Assembly (NCBI GenBank): GCA_003446295.1
Contig: DMBB01000298.1
Span: 1 to 14,109, forward strand
Length of the DNA stretch: 14,109 nucleotides
Direction: 5' to 3'
Source of the DNA: Erysipelotrichaceae bacterium
GTDB lineage: Bacteria > Bacillota_I > Bacilli_A > Erysipelotrichales > Erysipelotrichaceae
The notes beneath the pieces are model-generated. The model saw only the letters and a program-made list of their open reading frames with translations, was not told the origin of the DNA and ran no database searches. Shown piece by piece: positions 5,926 to 14,109 of this stretch. Within the stretch, counting starts at the first letter, position 1. Each line of letters opens with the position of its first letter. The translations under genes and the position numbers were made by a program.

Positions 5926-8900
5926 ATGAACTGGAAGAAAACTGCGAATCTGTTTTTAAGCATGATGCTGGCATTCAGTACGATGATGTCTGAAGTGACA
6001 GTATTTGCGGAAGGCGAAGAAGAACCAGAAGAGTTTGTCACAGAAGAAGTGATAGAGTTCGAAGGATCAGAAGAGCCTGTCATAGAAGAAGTGACAGAAA
6101 CTGGAGAAACAGAAGAACCTGTCATAGAAGAAACAACAGAAGCGGAAGAAACAGCCGAACCTGAAGTGACAGAACCTGTCACAGAAGAAAATGATGAAAC
6201 GGATGTGATCGCTGATGAGGATGAAGGATCTGAAGAAGAGATCACTGATGCGGCAGAGTCTGAAGAGCCTGAGCAGGAAGAGGAACCTTCAGAACAGGAA
6301 ACAGCTGAACCGGTTCCGGAAGAAGGAGAGGATCCTTCCGAAGAGATACCGGCTGATGAAGAGGAGACATCGGAAACTTTCGCTGTATCCGGAGATTATC
6401 AGTACACGCTCAGCAATAATACTGTGACGATCACAAAATACCTTGGTACTGATGAGGTAGTAGTTATTCCGTCTGCGATCGATGGTCACAGTGTGACTGC
6501 GATCGGCGATTCCGCGTTTGCAGAAGATGAGAACATTACGATCGTTACAGTACCCAGCGGCGTGAAAACCATCGGCGCCAATGCTTTCAGCAGCAGTGAG
6601 TATCTGGAAGAGATCAAGCTGCCGGACGGCCTGATCAGTATCGGAGACAGTGCGTTCAATTCCTGTACAAGTCTGACCAGCATTAAGATACCGGACAGTG
6701 TTACAACACTTGGAAAGGATATGTTCTTTCACAATTCGAGTCTTGAAGAAGTTAAGCTGCCGGCAAATCTTACTGCCCTTCCGAGCAGAATTTTCAGTAA
6801 TTGTTTCAGCCTGAAAAACATCACGATACCTGGCAGTGTGAAAAGCATCGGAAGTGAAGCGTTTGAATTTAATGAATCACTTGAAGAGATCGAGATTCCC
6901 AACGGTGTGACAACCTTGAACAGCTATGTATTTAATGGATGCATAAATCTTTCAAAAGTCACCATACCGGCAAGCGTAACTAAGATCGCCAATGGCGGTG
7001 TGTTTGGTGATTCCACAAACCTGAAAACAGCCGGACCGATCGGCAGCGGAAGCGATATTGAATTCGGATGGACGGTAACGATACCGGAAAATGCATTTAT
7101 CCGTATTCCAACGCTCACCACTGCAGAGATTCCTTACGGCGTGAAAACGATCGGCACGTCTGCATTCGATTATTGTGAAAACCTAACTGCTGTTACGATC
7201 CCTGAAACTGTAAAAGTCATCAAACCGGCTGCTTTTCAGAACTGCAGTTCACTTAAGGATGTCTATTATTACGGGACAGCAGAGGACTGGAATAAGATTA
7301 CGATCGAGCAGGGAAATGATCCGCTGAAGAAAGCAACATTCCACTATAAAGGTATTCAGCTGCGTGCTTTGAAGATCAATGCGGAAGATGGTGAGATCAT
7401 ACTTCATGCGGGAGAAAACAGAACACTGGGCGTTACCAGAACACCAGCCAATTCCGGAGAGGAGCTTTACTGGGAGACTTCAGACGGAAATACGCTGACC
7501 GTGGATCAGCACGGGACTGTAACTGCTATTAAGTCAGGCAGTGCAGTCATTACAGTCAGAAATCAGGACGACAGTATCAGTGACAGTGTACAGATCATTG
7601 TAGCAACAGAAGTGACAGGGATCACTTTGAACAAGACTGAAAGCACGCTTGCTAAAGGTAAAGAGGAACAGCTCACTGCGACGGTCAAGCCCGACAACGC
7701 AACATTCAAGGATGTTAAGTGGAGCTCAAATAACCGGGGAGTTGTCAAAGTTGACGCAAACGGACTTGTAACAGCAGTGGGCGGAGGAACTGCAGTCATT
7801 ACCGCAGAAGCAGACGGCGGTCTCACCGCATCCTGTACTTATACGGTGCTCGTTCCTGTGGCCGGGATCAGTGCAGACGAAAGCATCAATGTCCCTTTAG
7901 AGAAGGATACAGAGATCAGCTATCAGATCGAACCGACTGATGCGACAAATCAGAAGGTCATATTTACGACCGGAAATGCTGAGATCGCAAAAGTCAGTGC
8001 AGACGGTATCGTTACAGGACTGAAACTCGGTGAAACGAATATCACCGTCAAAACAGAAGACGGCGGATATCAGGCAGTCGTCCATATTACGGTCGCACCG
8101 GATGGTATCTACATGGATCCAATCGAAGAGAGCTATCCGTATACAGGAAGTGCGATCAAGCCTGCAGTGAAGCTCTATGACCAGGGAACGCTGCTGAAAG
8201 AAAAGACAAATTATACTGTCTCATATGCGAACAATACGAAAGCCGGAACAGCAACGATTAATATCAAGCTGACAGGTAACTATAAAGGCACGATCAAGCA
8301 AACATTCGAGATCACTCAGATCGATCTGAATGATCTGAGCTGTGATGCCCTGACAATGGCAGAAACAGGGAAGACACTGAATCCTGTACCGGCAGTTTAT
8401 TTCAACAGCAAAAAACTGAAGAACGGAACAGACTTCAAAATCACGAAATATACAGTGATCGACCCGGAAACCGGTGAAGAGAAAGACTGGGACAGAAAGA
8501 GCGGCGGAGAACCTGTGCTGACGCTCACGGGGTTCGGCAATTATTCAGGTGAGAAGAAAGTCACGGTATTTGTACTGCCCAAAGAAGGAACCGGTCTGCA
8601 GCCTGTATCCAAACTGAAGATCTCAGCAAAGTCATTGGAGTATCAGGCTCTGACAGGTGACAATTTCATCGAAGAAATCATTCCTGCATTGACGGTCAAG
8701 AACGGGACATATGGTACGGACTTTACAGTCAATGAGATCCCGGATCATTATCGTGAAACAGGAGTGCTGAAATTCACAATCACGGGAATCGGAAAGTGGT
8801 ACGGTGAAAGAACGGTCAGCGTTAAGATCACAGGAGTCTCACTGTCAGACAAGAAAGTGAAAAACAATGAGATCGGCAGTTATGTTTACAATGGGAAGGA

Positions 8901-10281
8901 ACAGACACTGAATGACAGCTTCTACCTGACATATGGTGAAGTTCGTCTGGAAGAAGGCAAAGACTATCAGATCGTCTCCTATTCAAACAACATCAATGCC
9001 GGCAAAGCAAGTGCAAAGATCAAGGGTCTTAACGGATTTACAGGTACCCGTACTGTGAATTTCACGATTGGAAAGAACACAGACAGCATTACGGAAGATG
9101 ATGTTTCATATGAAGAGACCGTTGAATATGCAAAGGGCGGAGCGAAGCCTGTTATTAAAGTCTTTGATGAAGAGATCGGACTGCTGACGGCAGGGAAAGA
9201 CTATACCGTTAAATATGCAAACCATACAAAGATCACAGATACTGCATCCTTTACCCTGACATTTACAGGCAATTATAAAGGGACGAAGGCAATCAGACTT
9301 CCATACAAAGTAACTGCGAAGGATATCGGAAAGACGAACCTTACTGTGAAAGATGTTGTCTGGAACGCTGCTGCAGGCAAGTACAGAAGCACGCCTTCGA
9401 TCAAGGATACTGACGGGAAAGCATTGAAAGCAGGAACGGATTATCTGAAGACATATACATATGAACTGAAGCAGGAAGACGGAAGCTATAAACTGCTTGA
9501 TGCAAAGAGCACGGTATCTGCAGGTTCTGTTGTCAGGATCATCGTTGAAGGAACCGGTAAGTACTTTGGAACGATCTCCGGAGAGTATAAAGTCATGAAT
9601 GCAGCAGACAACATTGCAAAGGCAGTGTTTACCGTTGCAAACCAGGAATATACAGGCAGAGAGATCAGACTGAACGCATACTCCTTTACAAAGGCAGAGT
9701 TCACTGGCGGGGCAAAACTGAAATACGGAACTGATTATAAAGTCGTCAGTTATACAAATAATATTAAAAAAGGAACAGCATCCGCAGTTCTGCAGGGAAT
9801 CGGACAATATGGCGGAACAAAGACTGTGAAGTTCAAGATCGTTCAGAAAGAGGCAGAGTATTACTGGCAGAAAGACGGAACGATCAGGCTTTCAGGAATC
9901 AATGCGTCATACATCGATAATTCAACAGTTACGATCACTTTCAGCAAGGCAGCGTTTGGAAAAGAAGATCTGAACTTCTACGAAGAAGGATGGGATGAAG
10001 AACCATATAAGGTTGAGAATGCCAATATCATTACACTGCAGCCGGACAGTACTGTTCTGATCCGCGACAGCATCCATGGAAACAAAACCGGATTCTGGCC
10101 CTTCCCGATCAACGGAGAATATTACGGGCAATATCCTCGCGGAATCTATCTTTCTTCAGGAAATGTATCTGACTGGGAAAGAACGATATTCGGCAATGAT
10201 GTGATAGGCTTATATTCTCTGACCATCTTAAATCCCGATACCGGAACACAGACAGTGTACTTTATCCGCATCGCTGAATGA
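5926..10281 (+). CDS. Giant secreted surface protein: BspA-type LRR, Big_2 and seven YTG-type beta repeats
   Basis: The 1451-residue product begins at ATG 5926 behind CGGAGG. A Sec signal peptide (residues 1-28, KK then a hydrophobic core, cleavage after VFA) is followed by a linker (29-150) in which about 53 of 122 residues are Glu and none is Lys or Arg. Residues about 156-476 are BspA/LRR_5 leucine-rich repeats (IPDSVTTLGKDMF, IPGSVKSIGSEAF), closed by the typical cap (YYYGTAEDWNKITI, 447-460). Three Big_2-like domains follow (about 480-560, 563-643, 645-725), then seven beta repeats of 70-90 residues (about 727-1306; see the repeat entry). The last 145 residues are unique, with no LPxTG, no choline-binding or SLH repeats and no C-terminal hydrophobic helix. 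BspA-like proteins bind host or neighbour surfaces, so adhesion is likely but inferred. It has its own promoter and terminator. How it is retained on the cell is not visible. Confidence 0.93.
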   Translation: MNWKKTANLFLSMMLAFSTMMSEVTVFAEGEEEPEEFVTEEVIEFEGSEEPVIEEVTETGETEEPVIEETTEAEETAEPEVTEPVTEENDETDVIADEDEGSEEEITDAAESEEPEQEEEPSEQETAEPVPEEGEDPSEEIPADEEETSETFAVSGDYQYTLSNNTVTITKYLGTDEVVVIPSAIDGHSVTAIGDSAFAEDENITIVTVPSGVKTIGANAFSSSEYLEEIKLPDGLISIGDSAFNSCTSLTSIKIPDSVTTLGKDMFFHNSSLEEVKLPANLTALPSRIFSNCFSLKNITIPGSVKSIGSEAFEFNESLEEIEIPNGVTTLNSYVFNGCINLSKVTIPASVTKIANGGVFGDSTNLKTAGPIGSGSDIEFGWTVTIPENAFIRIPTLTTAEIPYGVKTIGTSAFDYCENLTAVTIPETVKVIKPAAFQNCSSLKDVYYYGTAEDWNKITIEQGNDPLKKATFHYKGIQLRALKINAEDGEIILHAGENRTLGVTRTPANSGEELYWETSDGNTLTVDQHGTVTAIKSGSAVITVRNQDDSISDSVQIIVATEVTGITLNKTESTLAKGKEEQLTATVKPDNATFKDVKWSSNNRGVVKVDANGLVTAVGGGTAVITAEADGGLTASCTYTVLVPVAGISADESINVPLEKDTEISYQIEPTDATNQKVIFTTGNAEIAKVSADGIVTGLKLGETNITVKTEDGGYQAVVHITVAPDGIYMDPIEESYPYTGSAIKPAVKLYDQGTLLKEKTNYTVSYANNTKAGTATINIKLTGNYKGTIKQTFEITQIDLNDLSCDALTMAETGKTLNPVPAVYFNSKKLKNGTDFKITKYTVIDPETGEEKDWDRKSGGEPVLTLTGFGNYSGEKKVTVFVLPKEGTGLQPVSKLKISAKSLEYQALTGDNFIEEIIPALTVKNGTYGTDFTVNEIPDHYRETGVLKFTITGIGKWYGERTVSVKITGVSLSDKKVKNNEIGSYVYNGKEQTLNDSFYLTYGEVRLEEGKDYQIVSYSNNINAGKASAKIKGLNGFTGTRTVNFTIGKNTDSITEDDVSYEETVEYAKGGAKPVIKVFDEEIGLLTAGKDYTVKYANHTKITDTASFTLTFTGNYKGTKAIRLPYKVTAKDIGKTNLTVKDVVWNAAAGKYRSTPSIKDTDGKALKAGTDYLKTYTYELKQEDGSYKLLDAKSTVSAGSVVRIIVEGTGKYFGTISGEYKVMNAADNIAKAVFTVANQEYTGREIRLNAYSFTKAEFTGGAKLKYGTDYKVVSYTNNIKKGTASAVLQGIGQYGGTKTVKFKIVQKEAEYYWQKDGTIRLSGINASYIDNSTVTITFSKAAFGKEDLNFYEEGWDEEPYKVENANIITLQPDSTVLIRDSIHGNKTGFWPFPINGEYYGQYPRGIYLSSGNVSDWERTIFGNDVIGLYSLTILNPDTGTQTVYFIRIAE
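6069..6132 (+). repeat. 42-bp tandem repeat encoding a 14-residue Glu-rich unit
   Basis: A 22-bp segment at 6069-6090 recurs at 6111-6132 with one change, a period of 42 bp. It encodes EEPVIEEVTETGET then EEPVIEETTEAEET, and a decayed third unit (AEPEVTEPVTEEND) follows. Slippage-driven length change of the acidic linker between strains is likely. Confidence 0.7.
8104..9843 (+). repeat. Seven protein repeats of 'YTG...YxVSYxNNxxxGTA...NYKGT' type
   Basis: Residues about 727-1306 of the LRR protein hold seven copies, starting near 728, 798, 894, 974, 1055, 1136 and 1230. The shared pattern is an opening YTG/YNG, a G(T/K)DY or TNY strand, a SYxNN turn, GTA, and a closing G-x-Y-x-GT. Copies 1 and 5 (SYANNTKAGTA / KYANHTKITDTA), 2 and 6 (long inserts), and 4 and 7 (VSYSNNINAGKA / VSYTNNIKKGTA) resemble one another most. 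This suggests that a block of three or four repeats was duplicated. Ig-like beta sandwiches forming a stalk are likely. Confidence 0.75.
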
Positions 10282-10310
10282 TCATTGCAGCATTTATATA
10301 ACATGTAACG

Positions 10311-10346
10311 TAAACAGCAGCAGGCATTTGAGTCTGCTGCTGTTTA
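10311..10346 (+). terminator. Strong hairpin terminator after the LRR protein gene
   Basis: TAAACAGCAGCAG (10311-10323) and CTGCTGCTGTTTA (10334-10346) form a perfect 13-bp stem around a 10-nt loop, 29 nt after the stop. The TTT inside the right arm supplies the only U-run. The A-run in the left arm makes it symmetric, so it could act in both directions. Confidence 0.75.
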
Positions 10347-10527
10347 TGTACAGAACAGGCTGATCCGACATCTTCTGAATATGGTAAAACAGGCCTGAAT
10401 CAAACAGATTTTTATCATGGTGCACCAATACAGTTTGACGGACATTGTTATTGCCTATAAATTAGCGGCAAAACGGCATAAAAACTGGCAGAATGTGCAG
10501 GTTGACAAATATAAACCGAATCGATTT

Positions 10528-10536
10528 TGATATAAT
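10528..10536 (+). promoter_or_regulatory. Extended -10 promoter for the second surface protein gene
   Basis: TGA-TATAAT (10528-10536) is a perfect extended -10, the same nonamer as at 2577. The nearest good -35, TTGACA at 10502-10507, is 23 bp away and too far for sigma-A. The predicted start is near 10543, leaving a leader of about 43 nt with GGGGAGG (10574-10580) 5 nt before the ATG. Confidence 0.6.
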
Positions 10537-10537
10537 T

Positions 10538-10558
10538 TTTTTGACATAAAGTCAAAAA
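10538..10558. promoter_or_regulatory. Palindrome at the transcription start (candidate operator)
   Basis: TTTTTGAC (10538-10545) and GTCAAAAA (10551-10558) are perfect 8-bp arms around ATAAA. The palindrome begins 2 bp after the -10 and covers the predicted start, where a bound repressor would block transcription. A role as an RNA hairpin is less likely because half lies upstream of or at the start. Confidence 0.5.
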
Positions 10559-10585
10559 CATCAAATGCCTTATGGGGAGGAAGCT

Positions 10586-13500
10586 ATGCCGAAAAAGAAT
10601 TATCATTTTATGACCTGGCTGTTGAGCTTTTTATTATGCTTCAACAGCTCTTTCAGTGTGATCAGGGCAGAAGAACCTGTTTCTGAAGATGAAACTGAGA
10701 CACAGGAAACTGCTGAGACACTTGAAGCTGCTGAAGAACAGCAGCAGGAAACAGAAGAAATTGCAGAATCCGAACAGGAAGAAGAACCTGCGGAAGCAGT
10801 TCCTGCAGAAACAGAGGAACCGATTGAAGAACCGGAAACAGATACAGAGACAGAGACTGTCATCGAAACTGTTGTTCCGGAAGAAGATGTTCCTGCTTCA
10901 ATGGAAGAGGAAGAAGAGACTGTTCAGTTTGCGGCAGAACAGCTTGCGGCACCTGAAAAGCTCAGATGGGCAACGACCAAGGCGTATGACCGTACAGAGA
11001 TCAGTGCTCAATGGTCTCCCGTTGAACACGCTGATTACTATTTAGTTAGTCTGTATAACGCAACGACAGATACGTTGGTTGCACAGGAAGAAGAAAGATG
11101 GGGTACATCCTGGACAATCGAAACATCATTGGAAGGCTCAACAGATACCTGGTATTTTACGGTACAGGCAAAGAGCGATTCTGCTGATTATTCTGACAGT
11201 GAAGTTTCACATTCCAAAGATTATGTATATGGAAAACAGGATTTCAATTTCAATATGTTTTTCATCAGAATCTTTTACCTGAATGAAACCAATAAAATGC
11301 CGTATACCTATAACGTTAATGGTGAACAAGGAGATATTTCAAAACTGTCATTTGAAGTAGACCGAGACGGTCTGAATCTCAGCCTGACAGATACGGACCT
11401 GTGTATCTCTGCTGAAAAAGACGGTAAGTACATTGTATATATAGTGACAGATGATGAAATTGTCGGATATTTAGAGGTTGAAGTATTAAGCCATGCTTAC
11501 AGCGTCAGATTTCCGACAGGCTATCATAAACTGCTGCACCTCGGAAAAGAATATGCACTTGATTTTAATTGTGTTGATGTAAATTTCGGTAGCGAGGGTG
11601 ACTATTCCGCATTAAGCATAACAAATAGCAACGATTCTGCAGCAAATGTCCGTTTATCGGATGATGGCAGACAGCTTCTTGTGACTCCGCTTAACATTGG
11701 AAGCACTGAGGTGACTTTTTATGCCGGCGGAAGTAATCAGGACTGCGGTATTTTGACACTGACTGTTCACGGTGCGCTGCCGGAAGAGGGACCATACCTT
11801 GATACCGATCTTCAGGAGACAGCTGAGTATCAGTTAGGCACATATTTCAAGTATGCATATTACTATGTTGATGGTGTGGATAAAACAGATGAATTGAAAT
11901 ATGAATTCACAACCCCGGGTATAGCTGACTGGGATACTGATAAAGAGAATAGTTACGAATTGGCTAACATCCATTTATATTGTGAAAATCCGGGAGAAAC
12001 AGATTTTCTTGTTAAGCATAATGATGAAGTGATTTTTACACAGCATTGCGTCATTTCGCTGCCTAACGCTAACAGTGTTTCTGTATTCAGCAGTAATTAC
12101 ACTTTGAAGCCGGGTGAAACACAGCAGTTGATCTACACAACGGATCCGCAAAATGCAAAGCCTGCTGACAAAATTGAGTATGTTTCCGACAATGATGCCG
12201 TGGCGGGTGTGTCTTCTGAAGGTTTGGTGACAGCTGTTTCTGTTGGCACAGCAAAGATTACAGCGACACTGACAATGTCGAACGGCAATGTCTTTGTGCT
12301 GGAATATCATATTACGGTTTCTGAATCAGGCTCACCGATTCAGAGCGTGAAATATGAGGCTCCTGGCAAATATATCATTTCTTTCGCGGAAGGATACCCC
12401 TCTGCAGCTCTGTCAGAGAATCCTAATCTTGCAATTAAGATGCTGAATAAAGAGACTGGAGATATTTACAGTTTCCCTGAAACAACCGAATATGCATTTG
12501 AATCCAACAGCATTGTTCTTGAAGAGAGTTTTATACGAATTTGGATCCAATATTATGATGAATTCTCAACACTTCCAGCCGGGAACTATGAGTGGATTGT
12601 CAGTGTGAATGGAGAAAACTACGCGGTCAACGAACCTGTTCAGCTCGTACGGGATATTTCTGTTTTTCCGCCTGAATTAATCGCTTCTGTAGAAGATGAT
12701 AATACTGTCAGATTTGAATGCACTGAACAAAATGATGCTTGCTCTGTATATATGAGCACGCTTTATGAGAACAGATATTCCGGAGTTTCCGGAGAGTATA
12801 CAAGAATCTTTTTCACCTGGCAGGAAAACAAAGATGATCCTGAAAGAAGGATCAGAACACATCTGCCAGATACGAAAGATCCGCAGGAGTATATTTATCC
12901 GTTAAATGATGAAAACGGCAATATGATCGGCATTGAGGTAGCCGGAGCTGCAATTGATGCACTGGGTCTTCCAGCCGGAGAGTATGAGGTTTACGCTCAG
13001 ACAAAGGGCTATTATGCCGGTGAACAGGATATTTATGTCACCTTAGCTTCTACCGAAGCATCTCAGCTTGTTGTGCCGGAAAACATCAAGATCCATGATG
13101 ACGGAACAGTTACTTTTGATCTGCATCCTGGAACACACTATATTGCGGATGTCCGTAAACGTGCCGGAACAGCATTGGCTGAAGCTCAGGGCACTGCACC
13201 TGAAAGCGGAAAAGTAACAGTTGATCTTCATGAAGCATTTGCGGATGAAGCTGATTATATCAGCTACGTACGCACATCATTGAGTGAGGATACATTAAAA
13301 ACCAGAAGAGTCTCTTATACAAGTGCTCCGTATCATTACCCTCCGTCATACGTTAAGCTTGATGTTCCGACCAGCCTGGTCTGGAATGAATTCAACGTCA
13401 GCTGGAATACAGTCGCAAATACAAATGAATATGAGCTTGTCTTTATTGATGCTGAAACAGGAGAAGAACTGAAGAAAGAAACAGTAACTGCTGCTGAAGG

Positions 13501-14109
13501 CGCATCGACCTGCACTTGCGACTTGAATAACAGCATTACCGAATCCGGGAAGATCCTTGTATTTAAAGTAAAGGCAATTGCCACGGATACAGAGAATTAC
13601 CGTGACAGTGAGTTTGCTGAGTCTGAGCCTGCTGATTGGCAGATCAGAGAATTCTCGATTGGAAACTTCCATCTGGATGTATTGGACGAACCTTCAGGTG
13701 CACTGAAATACACATATACAGTGAACGGCAAACCTGGTGATCCCAGTGAACTGACATTTGTTCCTGACAATGAAGGCATTGCGGATGTGATCATCGATAA
13801 AGAGAATCAGACGATTGCAGTCAACGCTCATAAATATGCGTGGTTCTATGTCAATGTGAAGTATCAAGGCAGGACTCTTGACAGCTTCTATGTTGATGCA
13901 GAAGTATCAGATATCAGTATTTCTGCCAGAAGAATGGGCGGAGTACACAACAACGTACTGCGTGTCGGAACTACCTATACATATGATGTCACCTTTAAGG
14001 AATATGATCACGAAGGTGATTATTCACAGCTGGAATACAGAGTTGAAGACGGCTATCAGGATGCCTTTGAACTGGTAATGATCGATGATCATGAACGATT
14101 CACGATCAA
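10586..14109 (+). CDS. Second giant secreted Ig-like/FN3-like surface protein, N-terminal 1174 codons (3' end beyond window)
   Basis: ATG 10586 follows GGGGAGG by 5 nt; the frame then stays open to the right edge. A Sec signal peptide (residues 1-28, MPKKNY start, hydrophobic core, cleavage after IRA) precedes a Glu-rich linker (29-112, about 35 Glu, no Lys or Arg). Residues about 121-215 are FN3-like (LRWATT, ISAQWSPVEHADYYLVSLYN, WYFTVQAKS). Residues about 219-490 look like a chain of Ig-like units. A Big_2 domain spans about 493-578 (VSVFSSNYTLKPGETQQL, VSSEGLVTAVSVGTAKITA). Two FN3-like units (about 585-690 and 694-824) each contain LPAG-(N/E)-YE. From about 923 a second FN3-like domain and following unit repeat residues 121-345. 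Neither enzyme motifs nor an anchoring signal is seen, though the C-terminus is missing. It is probably a surface stalk or adhesin, paired with the upstream LRR protein. Function is inferred from architecture only. Confidence 0.9.
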   Translation, partial: MPKKNYHFMTWLLSFLLCFNSSFSVIRAEEPVSEDETETQETAETLEAAEEQQQETEEIAESEQEEEPAEAVPAETEEPIEEPETDTETETVIETVVPEEDVPASMEEEEETVQFAAEQLAAPEKLRWATTKAYDRTEISAQWSPVEHADYYLVSLYNATTDTLVAQEEERWGTSWTIETSLEGSTDTWYFTVQAKSDSADYSDSEVSHSKDYVYGKQDFNFNMFFIRIFYLNETNKMPYTYNVNGEQGDISKLSFEVDRDGLNLSLTDTDLCISAEKDGKYIVYIVTDDEIVGYLEVEVLSHAYSVRFPTGYHKLLHLGKEYALDFNCVDVNFGSEGDYSALSITNSNDSAANVRLSDDGRQLLVTPLNIGSTEVTFYAGGSNQDCGILTLTVHGALPEEGPYLDTDLQETAEYQLGTYFKYAYYYVDGVDKTDELKYEFTTPGIADWDTDKENSYELANIHLYCENPGETDFLVKHNDEVIFTQHCVISLPNANSVSVFSSNYTLKPGETQQLIYTTDPQNAKPADKIEYVSDNDAVAGVSSEGLVTAVSVGTAKITATLTMSNGNVFVLEYHITVSESGSPIQSVKYEAPGKYIISFAEGYPSAALSENPNLAIKMLNKETGDIYSFPETTEYAFESNSIVLEESFIRIWIQYYDEFSTLPAGNYEWIVSVNGENYAVNEPVQLVRDISVFPPELIASVEDDNTVRFECTEQNDACSVYMSTLYENRYSGVSGEYTRIFFTWQENKDDPERRIRTHLPDTKDPQEYIYPLNDENGNMIGIEVAGAAIDALGLPAGEYEVYAQTKGYYAGEQDIYVTLASTEASQLVVPENIKIHDDGTVTFDLHPGTHYIADVRKRAGTALAEAQGTAPESGKVTVDLHEAFADEADYISYVRTSLSEDTLKTRRVSYTSAPYHYPPSYVKLDVPTSLVWNEFNVSWNTVANTNEYELVFIDAETGEELKKETVTAAEGASTCTCDLNNSITESGKILVFKVKAIATDTENYRDSEFAESEPADWQIREFSIGNFHLDVLDEPSGALKYTYTVNGKPGDPSELTFVPDNEGIADVIIDKENQTIAVNAHKYAWFYVNVKYQGRTLDSFYVDAEVSDISISARRMGGVHNNVLRVGTTYTYDVTFKEYDHEGDYSQLEYRVEDGYQDAFELVMIDDHERFTI
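10946..11620 (+). repeat. Internal duplication, copy 1 (copy 2 at 13352-14109)
   Basis: Residues about 121-345 recur from residue 923. VKLDVPTSLVW aligns with the FN3 start, YTYNVNGEQGDISKLSF (240-256) with YTYTVNGKPGDPSELTF (1042-1058), and EGDYSALSI (337-345) with EGDYSQLEY (1143-1151). The offset is 802 residues for the first two landmarks and 806 at the last. The repeat is visible in protein but diverged in DNA, so it is old. Copy 2 runs off the window. Confidence 0.65.

Larger units (their letters stand above)
10282..10585. other. Non-coding 304-bp gap between the two secreted-protein genes
   Basis: The gap holds a terminator (10311-10346), a gene-free stretch (10347-10430) where I see nothing, and an AT-rich promoter region. 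TTGAC occurs three times: 10435 (followed 15 bp later by TATAAA 10456-10461, a weak second promoter), 10502, and within the palindrome at 10541. No tRNA, small ORF with a ribosome site, or recognisable riboswitch is evident. Confidence 0.6.

Noticed and set aside
6060..6200. Possible CRISPR-like or regulatory repeat array
   Set aside because: The repeats are in frame, Glu-coding and contiguous, without unique spacers, so they are protein repeats.
9106..9807. 233-codon open frame on the minus strand
   Set aside because: It is antisense to the YTG-type repeats, Cys-rich and repetitive as expected from the complement of those codons.
10502..10536. TTGACA (10502) paired with TATAAT (10531) as a standard promoter
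   Set aside because: The spacing is 23 bp, outside the 16-19 bp range; the extended -10 explains the site better.
10347..10585. Riboswitch or small RNA gene in the long leader region
   Set aside because: Apart from the terminator and the start-site palindrome I found no stable nested stems or known riboswitch core.
10603..11045. Ser/Val-rich minus frame and Lys/Arg-rich plus frame
   Set aside because: Both are out-of-frame readings of the GAA-rich codons that encode the acidic linker.

Overview
The window reads like low-to-moderate GC Bacillota (Firmicutes) DNA. It has strong Gram-positive Shine-Dalgarno sequences (GGAGG type), sigma-A promoters that often use an extended -10 (TGnTATAAT), short hairpin terminators, and very large secreted modular surface proteins with BspA-type leucine-rich repeats and group-2 Ig-like domains. 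The flavour resembles gut Erysipelotrichia or related lineages, but that placement is inference from protein style, not from a marker gene.

Layout. (1) Positions 1-1514, minus strand: the first 504 codons of an AddB/RexB-like helicase-nuclease subunit, cut by the left edge. Its start has no Shine-Dalgarno and lies 6 nt behind an extended -10, so the mRNA may be leaderless. (2) Positions 1515-1688: a divergent promoter region with a small inverted repeat. (3) Positions 1689-5711, plus strand: three genes. These are an unrecognised 278-residue soluble protein, an XpaC-like membrane-anchored protein, and a 711-residue ATPase. The ATPase joins a decayed Clp-type AAA+ domain to an intact CbbX/SpoVK-type AAA+ domain. 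A terminator-like hairpin followed by a fresh extended -10 promoter separates the first gene from the other two. (4) Positions 5926-10281: a 1451-residue secreted protein with a signal peptide, Glu-rich linker, BspA LRRs, three Big_2-like domains, seven 'YTG...NYKGT'-type beta repeats and a unique C-terminus without a sorting signal. (5) Positions 10282-10585: a terminator, then an AT-rich promoter region with a perfect 8-bp-arm palindrome straddling the predicted transcription start. (6) Positions 10586-14109: the first 1174 codons of a second giant secreted protein, cut by the right edge, with the same signal peptide plus Glu-rich linker design and a block duplicated at a spacing of about 802 residues.

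How the genes may work together. The first gene is DNA repair and probably unrelated to the rest. The 1689-5711 genes look like one functional unit at the inner face of the membrane: an ATP-driven remodeller, a membrane-anchored XpaC-like partner and a soluble companion. XpaC relatives elsewhere travel with TelA in stress or toxic-anion loci, but no TelA is present here. The two secreted giants look like a paired surface or adhesion set with separate promoters and terminators. Nothing in the sequence proves a link between the ATPase unit and the secreted proteins. The most novel element is the pseudo-Clp/CbbX fusion ATPase and its two partners.
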